Of a DNA stretch of 14,073 bases, positions 7,475 to 14,037 are shown one piece after another. The translations under genes were made by a program, and so were the position numbers. Source of the stretch: an uncultured Collinsella sp. (GTDB lineage Bacteria; Actinomycetota; Coriobacteriia; Coriobacteriales; Coriobacteriaceae); assembly GCA_900543605.1 (NCBI GenBank), contig UQSK01000047.1:1-14073 (forward strand), given 5' to 3'. Every line of letters begins with the position of its first letter. Position 1 is the stretch's first letter. Below the pieces are notes generated by a model. The model worked only from the letters and a program-made list of their open reading frames with translations, searched no databases and was not told the origin of the DNA.

Positions 7475-9652
7475 ATGTCCGAGCTGTGCTCCGTGCCGCG
7501 CGTCTCGGAGCGCTTTGCCCAGAGCAATGCGCTCGACGAGGATATCGCGCGACTCAAATATGTTTCGGGTAAACGTGAGGAGGCCCTTCGCCGTCTGGGA
7601 ATTCGGACGGTGGGGGACCTTCTTCTCCATATTCCTCATCGCTACCTGGACTTCACTCGCTCGTGGTCCATCGAGATGGCGCCCATCGGTACCGTGTGCA
7701 CGATCATCGCCACGGTCGACCGTATCGTCCAAAAGCAGCCGCGTCCGCGCATGCAGGTGACCGAGGTCTCACTCGTTGACGAGACGGGCGTGCTGCAGGT
7801 CGCCTTTTTCCGCCAGCCCTGGATTGCCCAACAGCTCAAGCAGGGAGACCGTCTAGCGGTGATGGGCAAGGTCGAGTTCGCCTACGGCTTTAAGCAGATG
7901 GCCTCGCCGCACTTTGAAAAGCTCGAGGAAGGGCGTGCCGCGGGCACTATCCTGCCGGTCCATTACGTGAGTGATGGCGTGAGCCAGGCGTGGATGCGCC
8001 GCATCGTAAGCGGCGCGCTCGAGGTCGTCGGCAATCCCTTTGATCCCATTCCGGCACGCTTACGCGTTAAGCGTCGCCTTATGAGCAATGCTCGTGCGCT
8101 TCGATCGATCCATTTTCCCTCGAGCATGGCCGAGCGCGATATCGCACGTCGTCGCCTGGCCTACGAGGAGTGCCTCTACCTGCAGCTGGCGCTGCGTCTG
8201 CGCAACGACGGCGGCCTGGTCGATGTGGTGCCCTATGCCCACACCGCGGGCGAGCACCTGGCCGCGCTCAAGCAAGCCCTGCCGTTTTCGCTGAGCGACG
8301 AGCAGGAAGCCGCATTTCAAGACATCCTGCACGATATGTGCGATGGCGGGCGCGTGATGAACCGCCTGCTGCTGGGCGATGTCGGTACCGGTAAGACCGC
8401 CGTTGCCGCCTGCGCGCTGGCTGTGGCTGCCGATAGCGGCACGCAGGCCTGCGTTATGGCGCCCACGGGCGTTCTGGCGCTCCAATATGCCGATAAGACT
8501 GGCCCTCTGCTCTCGCAGGCCGGCATGTCCTGGGCGCTTCTGACGGGCGCCACGCCGGCCGCAGAGCGCGAGCGCATCCATGAGCAGCTGCAGTCCGGCG
8601 AGCTTGACGTGCTCTTTGGCACCCATGCGGTGCTTTCGGATAACGTTGTGTTCAAGCATCTGTCGCTTGTCGTCATCGACGAGCAGCACCGGTTTGGCGT
8701 CGGCCAACGCAACGCCCTACGCGCGAAGGGCCCCGGTGCGGACCTGCTCGTTATGACGGCGACACCGATCCCGCGTACGCTGGCGCTTTCAGTCTACGGC
8801 GATCTGGACACGAGTATCATCCGCCATCGGCCCGTCCCTGGCGCTGGCGTGACGACACGCGTGCTCACCGAGTCGAGCCGCGACCTCGCCTATGGCGCCA
8901 TCCGCGAGGCGCATGAAAAGGGTCAGCAGGCCTACGTGATTTGCCCACTTGTGGAGCCGAATGATTCGGCCGATGAGCTGGAGGACGTGCCCGGTATCGC
9001 CCGCGACGACGAGGGCCGCGTGACGGTCCCCGTGCCGCTGCACGATACGGCGACCGAGCTCGATCGCCTGCGTCTGGCGTTGCCGGGTCTTGCCATCGAG
9101 CGCCTTCACGGCCGTATGCCAGCGGGGGAGAAGGATCGCGTGATCGACGCCTTCAAGCGTGGCGAGATTGACGTGCTCGTCTCGACTACGGTGGTCGAGG
9201 TGGGCGTCGACGTGCCCAACGCCACCGTCATGGTCATCGAGAACGGTGAGCGCTTTGGCTTGGCGGCGCTGCATCAGCTACGCGGTCGTGTGGGCCGCGG
9301 CAGCGTGTCGGGCACGTGCCTGGTCATGACGCACTCCAAGGGCAACGGCGGCGCGTCGGCGGCGCAAGATCGTCTGCAATCGCTCGAAAAAACCTCGGAT
9401 GGCTTTACGCTCGCCCAGATGGACCTGCGTCTGCGCCACGAGGGCGAAATCCTTGGGTACCGCCAGCATGGCGGTGTGACCCTGCGCTTTGTCGACCTGG
9501 ATGCCGACGAGGAGCTGATCGAGTGGGCCCATTTGGACGCGGTCGAGCTCTTGCGGTATGCTTGCACCCTTGACTCCGTGGCGACGCGCCCCCTGCGCGA
9601 TGCGGTCGCCATGCGATATCGACACATTTTTAAGGAGGTCAGCGGAGGATGA
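7475..9652 (+). CDS. recG: ATP-dependent DNA helicase RecG
   Basis: RecG is a double-stranded DNA translocase that remodels stalled replication forks and branched recombination intermediates. The 725 residues are slightly longer than the E. coli and B. subtilis enzymes. An N-terminal wedge/OB domain (about 60-165) includes VSLVDETGVLQVAFF. Helicase motifs are clear: Walker A GDVGTGKT at 301-308; the RecG-type motif II DEQHRFGVGQR with DEQH at 402-405; TATPIPRTLALSVYGDL; LHGRMPAGEKD; STTVVEVGVDVPNA; and the motif VI region HQLRGRVGRG. The C-terminal translocation motif reads DLRLRHEGEILGYRQHGG, where E. coli has R-G-P-G-E; as I recall, other actinobacteria also lack the Gly-Pro. The start has no strong ribosome-binding site, suggesting coupling to fakA. 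The stop overlaps the rsmD ATG (ATGA). Confidence 0.96.
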   Translation: MSELCSVPRVSERFAQSNALDEDIARLKYVSGKREEALRRLGIRTVGDLLLHIPHRYLDFTRSWSIEMAPIGTVCTIIATVDRIVQKQPRPRMQVTEVSLVDETGVLQVAFFRQPWIAQQLKQGDRLAVMGKVEFAYGFKQMASPHFEKLEEGRAAGTILPVHYVSDGVSQAWMRRIVSGALEVVGNPFDPIPARLRVKRRLMSNARALRSIHFPSSMAERDIARRRLAYEECLYLQLALRLRNDGGLVDVVPYAHTAGEHLAALKQALPFSLSDEQEAAFQDILHDMCDGGRVMNRLLLGDVGTGKTAVAACALAVAADSGTQACVMAPTGVLALQYADKTGPLLSQAGMSWALLTGATPAAERERIHEQLQSGELDVLFGTHAVLSDNVVFKHLSLVVIDEQHRFGVGQRNALRAKGPGADLLVMTATPIPRTLALSVYGDLDTSIIRHRPVPGAGVTTRVLTESSRDLAYGAIREAHEKGQQAYVICPLVEPNDSADELEDVPGIARDDEGRVTVPVPLHDTATELDRLRLALPGLAIERLHGRMPAGEKDRVIDAFKRGEIDVLVSTTVVEVGVDVPNATVMVIENGERFGLAALHQLRGRVGRGSVSGTCLVMTHSKGNGGASAAQDRLQSLEKTSDGFTLAQMDLRLRHEGEILGYRQHGGVTLRFVDLDADEELIEWAHLDAVELLRYACTLDSVATRPLRDAVAMRYRHIFKEVSGG

Positions 9653-10293
9653 GAATCATCGGCGGCGAATGGCGCGGTCGTAAGATCGAGGAGCCCCGTG
9701 GTCGCGATGTCACCCGCCCCACGACTGATCGCGTACGCGAGGCGTGCGCATCTATGGTCATGTCGGCATTCGACTTCGATCTGGATGAAGTCCGTGTGCT
9801 GGATGCCTTTGGCGGCTCCGGCGCCCTTGGTATCGAGATGCTCTCTCGTGGGGCCCGCTCGCTCACGACGTTTGAGATCGATCGCAACGCCGCGCGGCTC
9901 ATTACCAAGAATATCGAGTCGCTTTGCCGTGACCGTGCGCGTTGGCGAGTGGTCACGGGCGATATGCTAGCGAGTGCCTCGCGCGGCCGTGTGCCGGGCG
10001 GTCCCTTTGATCTGGTTCTGCTCGATCCTCCCTATGCGTTTGGCGCCGAGCCGGTCGAGAAGCTGCTGCAGAATCTTGCCCAGCAGGGCCTGCTGACATC
10101 AGGTGCCTATGCCCTGTTTGAGCATGCCGCCGCCGATGCGGGCGCGCATCCGGCAGGCTTTGAGACTGTACGTGAGAAGCGCTACGGCATTACCTCGGTC
10201 GACCTGCTTCGTTGGGTCGGCGATAGCAAGGACGGCGGCACTGATGCTAACGAAAATGACGAGGCAGTATCCCAGGAGGACGCCCATGAATGA
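9649..10293 (+). CDS. rsmD: 16S rRNA (guanine-966 N2)-methyltransferase RsmD
   Basis: RsmD uses S-adenosylmethionine to methylate N2 of G966 in 16S rRNA during 30S assembly. The 214-residue product begins MRIIGGEWRGRKI and continues RPTTDRVREA, both characteristic of the family. SAM motif I is VLDAFGGSGALGIEML (about 50-65), and the amino-methyltransferase catalytic motif DPPY is at 126-129. A hydrophilic acidic tail of about 25 residues makes it longer than the E. coli protein (198). The ribosome-binding site AAGGAGG (9632-9638) lies inside the recG end. The gene overlaps recG by 4 bases and coaD by 8, so the three are translationally coupled. rsmD next to coaD is a very common pairing in bacteria. 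Confidence 0.95.
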   Translation: MRIIGGEWRGRKIEEPRGRDVTRPTTDRVREACASMVMSAFDFDLDEVRVLDAFGGSGALGIEMLSRGARSLTTFEIDRNAARLITKNIESLCRDRARWRVVTGDMLASASRGRVPGGPFDLVLLDPPYAFGAEPVEKLLQNLAQQGLLTSGAYALFEHAAADAGAHPAGFETVREKRYGITSVDLLRWVGDSKDGGTDANENDEAVSQEDAHE

Positions 10294-10783
10294 CACCATC
10301 AACCGCGTGATCGTCCCGGGCACCTTCGATCCCATCACGTTTGGCCATATCGATGTGATCCGCCGCGCCCGCCGCATCTTTCCCAGCGTGATCGTCGCTG
10401 TTGCCGAGTCGCAGGGTAAAAACGGTGTGGGCACCACGTTTATGCTCGATGAGCGCGTGGCGCTGGCCCGCGAGGCGCTCGGTGATATCGACGGCGTCGA
10501 GGTCCTGCCCTTTACCGGCCTCTTGGTCGACTTCGCTCGTGAGCAGGGGGCGGGGGCCGTGGTCAAGGGACTGCGCGCCATGACCGACTTTGAGTATGAG
10601 CTGCAGCAGGCCGACCTTAACTATCGCCTGGATAGCGAGCTGGAGTCCATCTTTGTCATGAGTGCGCCGCAGTACGGCTATATCTCGAGCTCGGTCGTTC
10701 GTCAGATCGCCTCGCTCGGCAGCGATGTATCGACGTTTGTCCCGTCCAACGTGGTCGAAGCGCTCAAACATCGCTTTTCGTGA
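10286..10783 (+). CDS. coaD: Pantetheine-phosphate adenylyltransferase (PPAT)
   Basis: CoaD transfers AMP from ATP to 4'-phosphopantetheine, giving dephospho-CoA, the penultimate step of CoA synthesis. The 165-residue length is typical. The N-terminal motif PGTFDPITFGH (residues 11-21) contains the T-x-G-H nucleotidyltransferase signature. KGLRAMTDFEYELQQADLN is the substrate-binding segment, and ISSSVVR (133-139) is the second ATP-phosphate motif (I-S-S-T/S-x-x-R). The start is ATG 10286, because a consensus AGGAGG (10274-10279) lies 6 bases upstream and residue 8 onward aligns with the family. The frame stays open much further upstream, but only inside rsmD. CoA made here is the source of the ACP prosthetic group, a link to acpP in this window. 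Confidence 0.96.
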   Translation: MNDTINRVIVPGTFDPITFGHIDVIRRARRIFPSVIVAVAESQGKNGVGTTFMLDERVALAREALGDIDGVEVLPFTGLLVDFAREQGAGAVVKGLRAMTDFEYELQQADLNYRLDSELESIFVMSAPQYGYISSSVVRQIASLGSDVSTFVPSNVVEALKHRFS

Positions 10784-10807
10784 CGTTTCTTATTGCCTGG
10801 TGGCATG

Positions 10808-10816
10808 TGGTAAACT
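10808..10816 (+). promoter_or_regulatory. Candidate extended -10 promoter before the SepIVA-like gene
   Basis: TGG plus TAAACT forms an extended -10 element in the 68-base gap after coaD. No good -35 is present. It resembles the element before rpmF (TGTGGTA in both). It would start a transcript near 10822 covering the DivIVA-like gene, yceD and rpmF. Confidence 0.5.
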
Positions 10817-10851
10817 AGCACGATGATATGTTACCTATGAAAGGAGACCGG

Positions 10852-11349
10852 ATGCCGGGCGAGAATTTTCCTGGCGATAGGATCGTCAGCTTGGTCGATG
10901 AGCTCGAAGGGCTGATCGAGGAAGCCAAGCCGCCTTTCGGCAAGAACGCTCAGTTCAAGGTCATCGACGCCGACGTGTTCTTCAACATCCTCGACGAGAT
11001 CCGCATGAGCTATCCCGAGGAGTGGCAGAAGTCCCGCCGTATCCTTAAGGAGCGCGAGGAGCTTATGGCTTCCGCCGCCGCTCAGGCCGATTCCATCATC
11101 GCCGATGCTCAGCAGCAGGCCCTCACCATTGCCGGTGAGCAGGAGATCGTCCGCCTTGCGCAGCAGCAGGCCGACGACATCCGCGATCGTGCCCAGCAGT
11201 ACGAGCGCGAGACGCGTTATGCTGCCGAGGACTACGCAGAGCAGGTCTTTACGCACCTGGAGGAGAACCTCAAGAGCCTGACTGGCACCGTTACCCGTTG
11301 CCGTCAGCAGCTCAACGAGGGTGCCGCCCAACAGAATGGTCAGTGGTAA
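10852..11349 (+). CDS. DivIVA-domain coiled-coil protein, SepIVA-like (possible septation or polar-growth factor)
   Basis: The 165-residue product has no catalytic motif. A short N-terminal helical part (about 10-26, IVSLVDELEGLIEEAK) is followed by FFNILDEIRMSYPEEW (43-58). A long Ala/Gln/Glu/Arg-rich coiled coil (about 60-150) then carries heptad-like repeats such as ADSIIADAQQQA and AQQQADDIRDRAQQYE. This layout (V/F-x-x-L-D-E/D-I-R, x-x-P-E-E/L, then ATPase-b-like coiled coil) matches my recollection of mycobacterial SepIVA, a DivIVA-domain protein needed for septation. The neighbours agree, since SepIVA precedes a DUF177 gene and rnc in mycobacteria. The product is shorter than SepIVA (about 245). 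ATG 10852 is chosen over in-frame ATGs at 10828 and 10837 because AAGGAG at 10841-10846 lies 5 bases before it. Function is inferred. Confidence 0.75.
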   Translation: MPGENFPGDRIVSLVDELEGLIEEAKPPFGKNAQFKVIDADVFFNILDEIRMSYPEEWQKSRRILKEREELMASAAAQADSIIADAQQQALTIAGEQEIVRLAQQQADDIRDRAQQYERETRYAAEDYAEQVFTHLEENLKSLTGTVTRCRQQLNEGAAQQNGQW

Positions 11350-11903
11350 TGGCTGAGTTCCCGAGCGTTACCGTCGATCTTTCCGAGCAGCTCGAGTTTC
11401 CTGGAGATTCGTATCCGCTGACCGGTAGGGTCGATGTCGCCACCTACACGGTGGGCGAGAAGGAGTACCAGCTTCAGGGCGGCATCGACTACGACGTTGT
11501 CTTTACCAATGCCGGTACCGGTGTCTTGCTCACGGGCATGGTCCGCGCGCACGCCACCGGCGAGTGCGACCGTTGCCTGGAGCCCGCCTCGTTTGATATC
11601 GCCGGCGAGATCGAGGAGTTTTATCTCTTTGAGGAGCCCGAGGATCCCGAGGCCTACGAGGACGGCTACGAGCTCCTGGGTGAGGACCGCATCGTCGATC
11701 TGGGCGAGCCCATCAATGACGCGGTCGTTATGGACACGCCGTTTGTGGTGCTCTGCAAGCCCGATTGCCGTGGTCTGTGCCCCACATGTGGTTGCAATCT
11801 CAACGTCGAGCAATGCGATTGCGCCGCCCAGGCAGAGGCAGAATGGGCCGGTGCCACGGAAAATCCATTTGCAGCATTGAAGAATCTCAAGCTTGATGAG
11901 TAA
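11349..11903 (+). CDS. yceD: DUF177/YceD family zinc-cysteine protein
   Basis: The 184-residue product belongs to DUF177 (YceD). The E. coli member sits before rpmF and is linked to 23S rRNA accumulation; the molecular mechanism is not settled. Visible hallmarks are CDRCLEP (C73, C76) and the C-terminal cysteine cluster LCKPDCRGLCPTCGCNLN...QCDC (C136, C140, C144, C147, C149, C156, C158), probably binding zinc. An acidic stretch (EEFYLFEEPEDPEAYED) lies between. The ATG shares one base with the preceding TAA stop (TAATG), so translation is probably coupled to the SepIVA-like gene. The frame stays open upstream to 11298 but without a ribosome-binding site. rpmF follows after 64 bases, the standard yceD-rpmF order. 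Confidence 0.92.
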   Translation: MAEFPSVTVDLSEQLEFPGDSYPLTGRVDVATYTVGEKEYQLQGGIDYDVVFTNAGTGVLLTGMVRAHATGECDRCLEPASFDIAGEIEEFYLFEEPEDPEAYEDGYELLGEDRIVDLGEPINDAVVMDTPFVVLCKPDCRGLCPTCGCNLNVEQCDCAAQAEAEWAGATENPFAALKNLKLDE

Positions 11904-11908
11904 AACTG

Positions 11909-11917
11909 TGGTAGTAT
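11909..11917 (+). promoter_or_regulatory. Candidate extended -10 promoter for rpmF
   Basis: TGG plus TAGTAT, in the context CTGTGGTAGTATCG, fits an extended -10 element 51 bases before the rpmF start. No -35 at proper spacing is evident. A separate promoter would allow bL32 to be made at ribosomal-protein levels. Confidence 0.45.
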
Positions 11918-11967
11918 CGCTACTTGCGCGTAATCGCCACACTGGATAGTTCATAAGGAAGGTCACT

Positions 11968-12147
11968 ATGCCCGTACCTAAACAAAAGCAGGGTCGTATC
12001 CGCACTCACACCCGTCGTTCCGCTAACATGAAGATCTCGGCTGCGGCTCAGTCCACGTGCCCCCGTTGCGGCGCTGTCAAGCTTCCGCACCACGTGTGCC
12101 CCAGCTGCGGTTTCTACAAGGACCGCGAGGTTATCGTTACCGAGTAA
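11968..12147 (+). CDS. rpmF: 50S ribosomal protein bL32
   Basis: The 59-residue protein is the large-subunit ribosomal protein L32. It begins MPVPKQKQGRIRTHTRRSAN, the basic N-terminal tail of the family, and ends with a zinc ribbon of the four-cysteine type: CPRCG (C31, C34) and CPSCG (C44, C47) around KLPHHV. The length is normal (56-60). The start is supported by AAGGAAGG (11955-11962), 5 bases upstream. It is a small gene that a 60-residue cutoff would miss. The retained zinc cysteines mark the zinc-binding form of L32 rather than a cysteine-free paralogue. Confidence 0.97.
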   Translation: MPVPKQKQGRIRTHTRRSANMKISAAAQSTCPRCGAVKLPHHVCPSCGFYKDREVIVTE

Positions 12148-12234
12148 CGGTATACTCTGGATGCGATGCCGTTCCAAATGGAACCACAATGGCCGGCTCA
12201 ATGAGTCGGCCATTTTTGTATAAGGAGCATGTAT
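12148..12234 (+). terminator. Hairpins between rpmF and plsX: terminator or attenuator
   Basis: The main hairpin is 12188-12214: 12 bp, AATGGCCGGCTC with GAGTCGGCCATT (one G-T pair), loop AAT, then a TTTTT run at 12213-12217. A smaller hairpin precedes it, GTTCC/GGAAC with loop AAAT at 12171-12184. A -10-like TATACT lies at 12151-12156, 4 bases after the rpmF stop, without a good -35. The terminator ends only 5 bases before the AAGGAG (12222-12227) of plsX. It could simply end the rpmF message, or control how much transcript enters plsX. Confidence 0.75.
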
Positions 12235-13254
12235 ATGAGTAACGTTCGCGTTTGTGTAGACGTTGTGGGCGGAGACGAGAAACCTCAGGTTGTTCTCGAT
12301 GGTATCGAGGCTGCGCTTGCCGCCGATCCCGATATCGAGGTCTTGGCAGCTGGCCCCGCCGAAATCGTCAATCCCTTTGCCGCCTCCCATGCGCGCGTCG
12401 AGGCCCTGGAGGCACCCGACGTTATCGCCATGGATGACGATCCCATTCGCGCCGTGATGACCAAGCGCAAGTCTTCGATTGTGCTTTCCTGCCGTGCCAT
12501 TAAGAAGGGCAACGCGGACGCGTTCTTCTCTGCTGGCTCCACCGGCGCCATGACGGCCGCTGCCACAGCCTACGTGACGCCGTTTAGGTATCAGGCCGAG
12601 GGCAAGAAGCAGCCGGTGCGTCCGTGCCTTACCAATGCGCTGCCCAATCGTGCCGGCGGCCTGACGGTCCTGTGCGACATGGGCGCCAACCCCGATGTCG
12701 AGGTCGACGATATGGTTCGTTTTGCCCAGATGGGTTGTGCCTATGCCCGCGTCGTCCTGGGCATCGAGCATCCCCGCGTGGGCCTGCTTGCCAACGGCAC
12801 CGAGGACGAGAAGGGCTCCAACTTTACCAAGGCCTGCTTCCCGGCCATGAAAGCCGCCGTTCCCGGCTTTGTTGGTAACTGCGAGGGAACGGACATCACC
12901 TCCGGTAACTTCGATGTCGTCGTTGCCGATGGCATGTCGGGCAATATTGCGCTCAAGGCCACCGAGGGCGCTGCCAAGTTTTTGCTGCAGGAACTCAAGG
13001 GTGCCTTTATGTCTTCGCTCGGCACCAAGATCGCCGCGCTTCTCATTAAAAAGCAAATGCGCGAGATAAAGGCCAAGCTTTCGGGCGACGCCAAGGGCGG
13101 CGCGATTCTTTTGGGCCTGCGTGGCGTGGTCCTGATCGGCCATGGCGCCACCTCGGTCGAGGCTGTCAAAAACGGTACGCTCGCGGCGGCCGAAGCCGTG
13201 CGCGCCGGGCTGGTCGAGAATGTCGCCAACTCTATGGACGGTATCGTTTTATAA
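12235..13254 (+). CDS. plsX: Phosphate acyltransferase PlsX
   Basis: PlsX converts acyl-ACP and phosphate to acyl-phosphate, the donor used by PlsY to acylate glycerol-3-phosphate, at the start of phospholipid synthesis. The 339-residue length is normal. Family segments in order are VDVVGGDEKP (usually D-A-M-G-G-D), FFSAGSTGAMTAA (usually S-A-G-N-T-G-A), CDMGANPDVEVDDMVRFAQMG, LLANGTEDEKGS, VVVADGMSGNIALKATEG and GGAILLGLRGVVLIGHGAT. The substitutions (VVGGD, GST) are conservative departures in nucleotide- and phosphate-binding loops. ATG 12235 is chosen because AAGGAG (12222-12227) lies 7 bases upstream; the ATG at 12229 is too close. With acpP downstream and fakA upstream it forms the lipid theme of the window. 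Confidence 0.95.
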   Translation: MSNVRVCVDVVGGDEKPQVVLDGIEAALAADPDIEVLAAGPAEIVNPFAASHARVEALEAPDVIAMDDDPIRAVMTKRKSSIVLSCRAIKKGNADAFFSAGSTGAMTAAATAYVTPFRYQAEGKKQPVRPCLTNALPNRAGGLTVLCDMGANPDVEVDDMVRFAQMGCAYARVVLGIEHPRVGLLANGTEDEKGSNFTKACFPAMKAAVPGFVGNCEGTDITSGNFDVVVADGMSGNIALKATEGAAKFLLQELKGAFMSSLGTKIAALLIKKQMREIKAKLSGDAKGGAILLGLRGVVLIGHGATSVEAVKNGTLAAAEAVRAGLVENVANSMDGIVL

Positions 13255-13301
13255 GAGCGAGTTAGAGCGCTGTTATGTGCTTCGCGGCGCACGTCGTGGG
13301 G

Positions 13302-13307
13302 TAGAAT
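13302..13307 (+). promoter_or_regulatory. Candidate -10 element for acpP
   Basis: TAGAAT in the plsX-acpP gap has five of six matches to TATAAT. A clear -35 is missing. If used, transcription would start near 13314, and the 22-bp palindrome at 13321-13342 would lie at the 5' end of the acpP leader. Confidence 0.4.
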
Positions 13308-13320
13308 CAGAACCGTGTCT

Positions 13321-13342
13321 TGGTACCGCCCGGGCGGTACCA
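13321..13342. repeat. 22-bp perfect palindrome between plsX and acpP
   Basis: The half-site TGGTACCGCCC is followed directly by its exact reverse complement. As RNA it would form a 9-bp stem with a CCGG tetraloop, followed by ATTCTTTTGG, a weak T-rich tail. It may be a plsX terminator, a leader hairpin of acpP, or the operator of a dimeric regulator of lipid genes. Chance occurrence of a perfect 22-mer in 14 kb is well below one percent. Confidence 0.8.
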
Positions 13343-13378
13343 TTCTTTTGGTATTCATGCACTATGAGAGGAAGCGCT

Positions 13379-13621
13379 ATGGACCGCTCCGAAATCTTCG
13401 ACAAGATCGCCGAGGTCGCTGCTGACGTTCTGGGCGTCGATGTTGCCGAAATTAGCGATGAGACCACCTTTGACGACCTCGATGCCAACTCGCTCGAGCG
13501 CCTGCAGCTGGTTACGGCTATCGAGGACGAGTTCAACCTCGAGATCGATGACGAGACCCTGCTCTCGCTCAACTCTGTCGCCGACGCCGTCGACGCTATC
13601 GAAGCTGCCAAGGAGGCCTAA
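13379..13621 (+). CDS. acpP: Acyl carrier protein
   Basis: The 80-residue, strongly acidic protein carries the growing acyl chain on a 4'-phosphopantetheine arm during fatty acid synthesis. The attachment site is S38 in FDDLDANSLERLQLVTAIEDEF. The family's usual D-S-L is N-S-L here (N37), and the following helix II reads LERLQLV where L-D-x-V-E-L-V is typical. C-terminal VADAVDAIEAAKEA is normal for helix IV. ATG 13379 is preceded by GAGAGGAAG; an in-frame ATG at 13364 has no ribosome-binding site. The last codons contain the ribosome-binding site of rnc, so the pair is cotranslated. It lies 124 bases after plsX. A specialised ACP is possible, but the plsX/rnc context favours the fatty-acid ACP. 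Confidence 0.92.
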   Translation: MDRSEIFDKIAEVAADVLGVDVAEISDETTFDDLDANSLERLQLVTAIEDEFNLEIDDETLLSLNSVADAVDAIEAAKEA

Positions 13622-13624
13622 GTC

Positions 13625-14037
13625 TTGGCTTTATCCGACCGACTTACGCGCGCCCAGGAAATCTTGGGCCACGAGTTCAACAATAAGGTGCTGCTGCGCG
13701 CGGCGCTTACGCATCCCTCGGCAGTCGAGGGCCAGCCGGTTTCTGCCAGCTATGAGCGCCTTGAGTTCTTGGGCGATTCCATTTTGGGCGCCGTGGTCGC
13801 ACGCTCCCTGTTTGAGTCCTATCCCGAGTTTGACGAGGGCAAGCTCACCCGCTTGAAGGTGTCGCTCGTCTCGGGCGCCACGCTGTCCGAGGTTTCTCAC
13901 GAGCTGGGCATCGACGACATCATCATCTTTGGTGCCTCCGAGACCGGTACCGGTGCGCGCGGCCTGCATTCTGCGCTCGAGAACGTCTACGAGTCGCTCG
14001 TGGGCGCACTGTACCTGGATGCCGGCTGGGATGCCTC
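13625..14037 (+). CDS. rnc: Ribonuclease III, N-terminal part (cut at the contig end)
   Basis: RNase III cleaves double-stranded RNA in rRNA precursors and mRNAs. Native sequence gives 137 residues of the endonuclease domain; the C-terminal dsRNA-binding domain is lost because genomic sequence stops at the adapter. ERLEFLGDSILG is the family signature, with E47 and D51 equivalent to E. coli E41 and D45 (constant offset of 6). The second metal motif reads SALENVYESLVGALYLD: E123 matches E117, but N120 occupies the position of D114. The TTG start at 13625 is supported by AAGGAGG (13610-13616) inside acpP, 8 bases upstream, and lies 3 bases after the acpP stop. Residues translated beyond 14037 (CLLYTSDAADD) come from adapter and are not protein. 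Confidence 0.9.

Noticed and set aside
5795..7732. 645-codon open frame on the minus strand opposite fakA and the start of recG
   Set aside because: It shares codon boundaries with the + strand genes and is open only because they lack TTA, CTA and TCA codons. Its translation has no recognisable domain and no ribosome-binding site was identified.
10103..10285. Longer N-terminus for coaD from the in-frame ATG at 10103
   Set aside because: The added 61 residues lie inside rsmD in another frame and have no match to the family, while ATG 10286 has a consensus ribosome-binding site and gives the normal PPAT length.
11920..13143. 407-codon minus-strand open frame opposite rpmF and plsX
   Set aside because: It spans two certain + strand genes and the terminator between them in the same codon register; no family resemblance.
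13311..13350. Possible T-box riboswitch, because TGGTACCGC resembles the T-box antiterminator motif TGGNACCGCG
   Set aside because: There are only about 60 bases between the plsX stop and the motif, too few for Stem I and a specifier loop, and the downstream gene is acpP, not an amino-acid or tRNA-synthetase gene.
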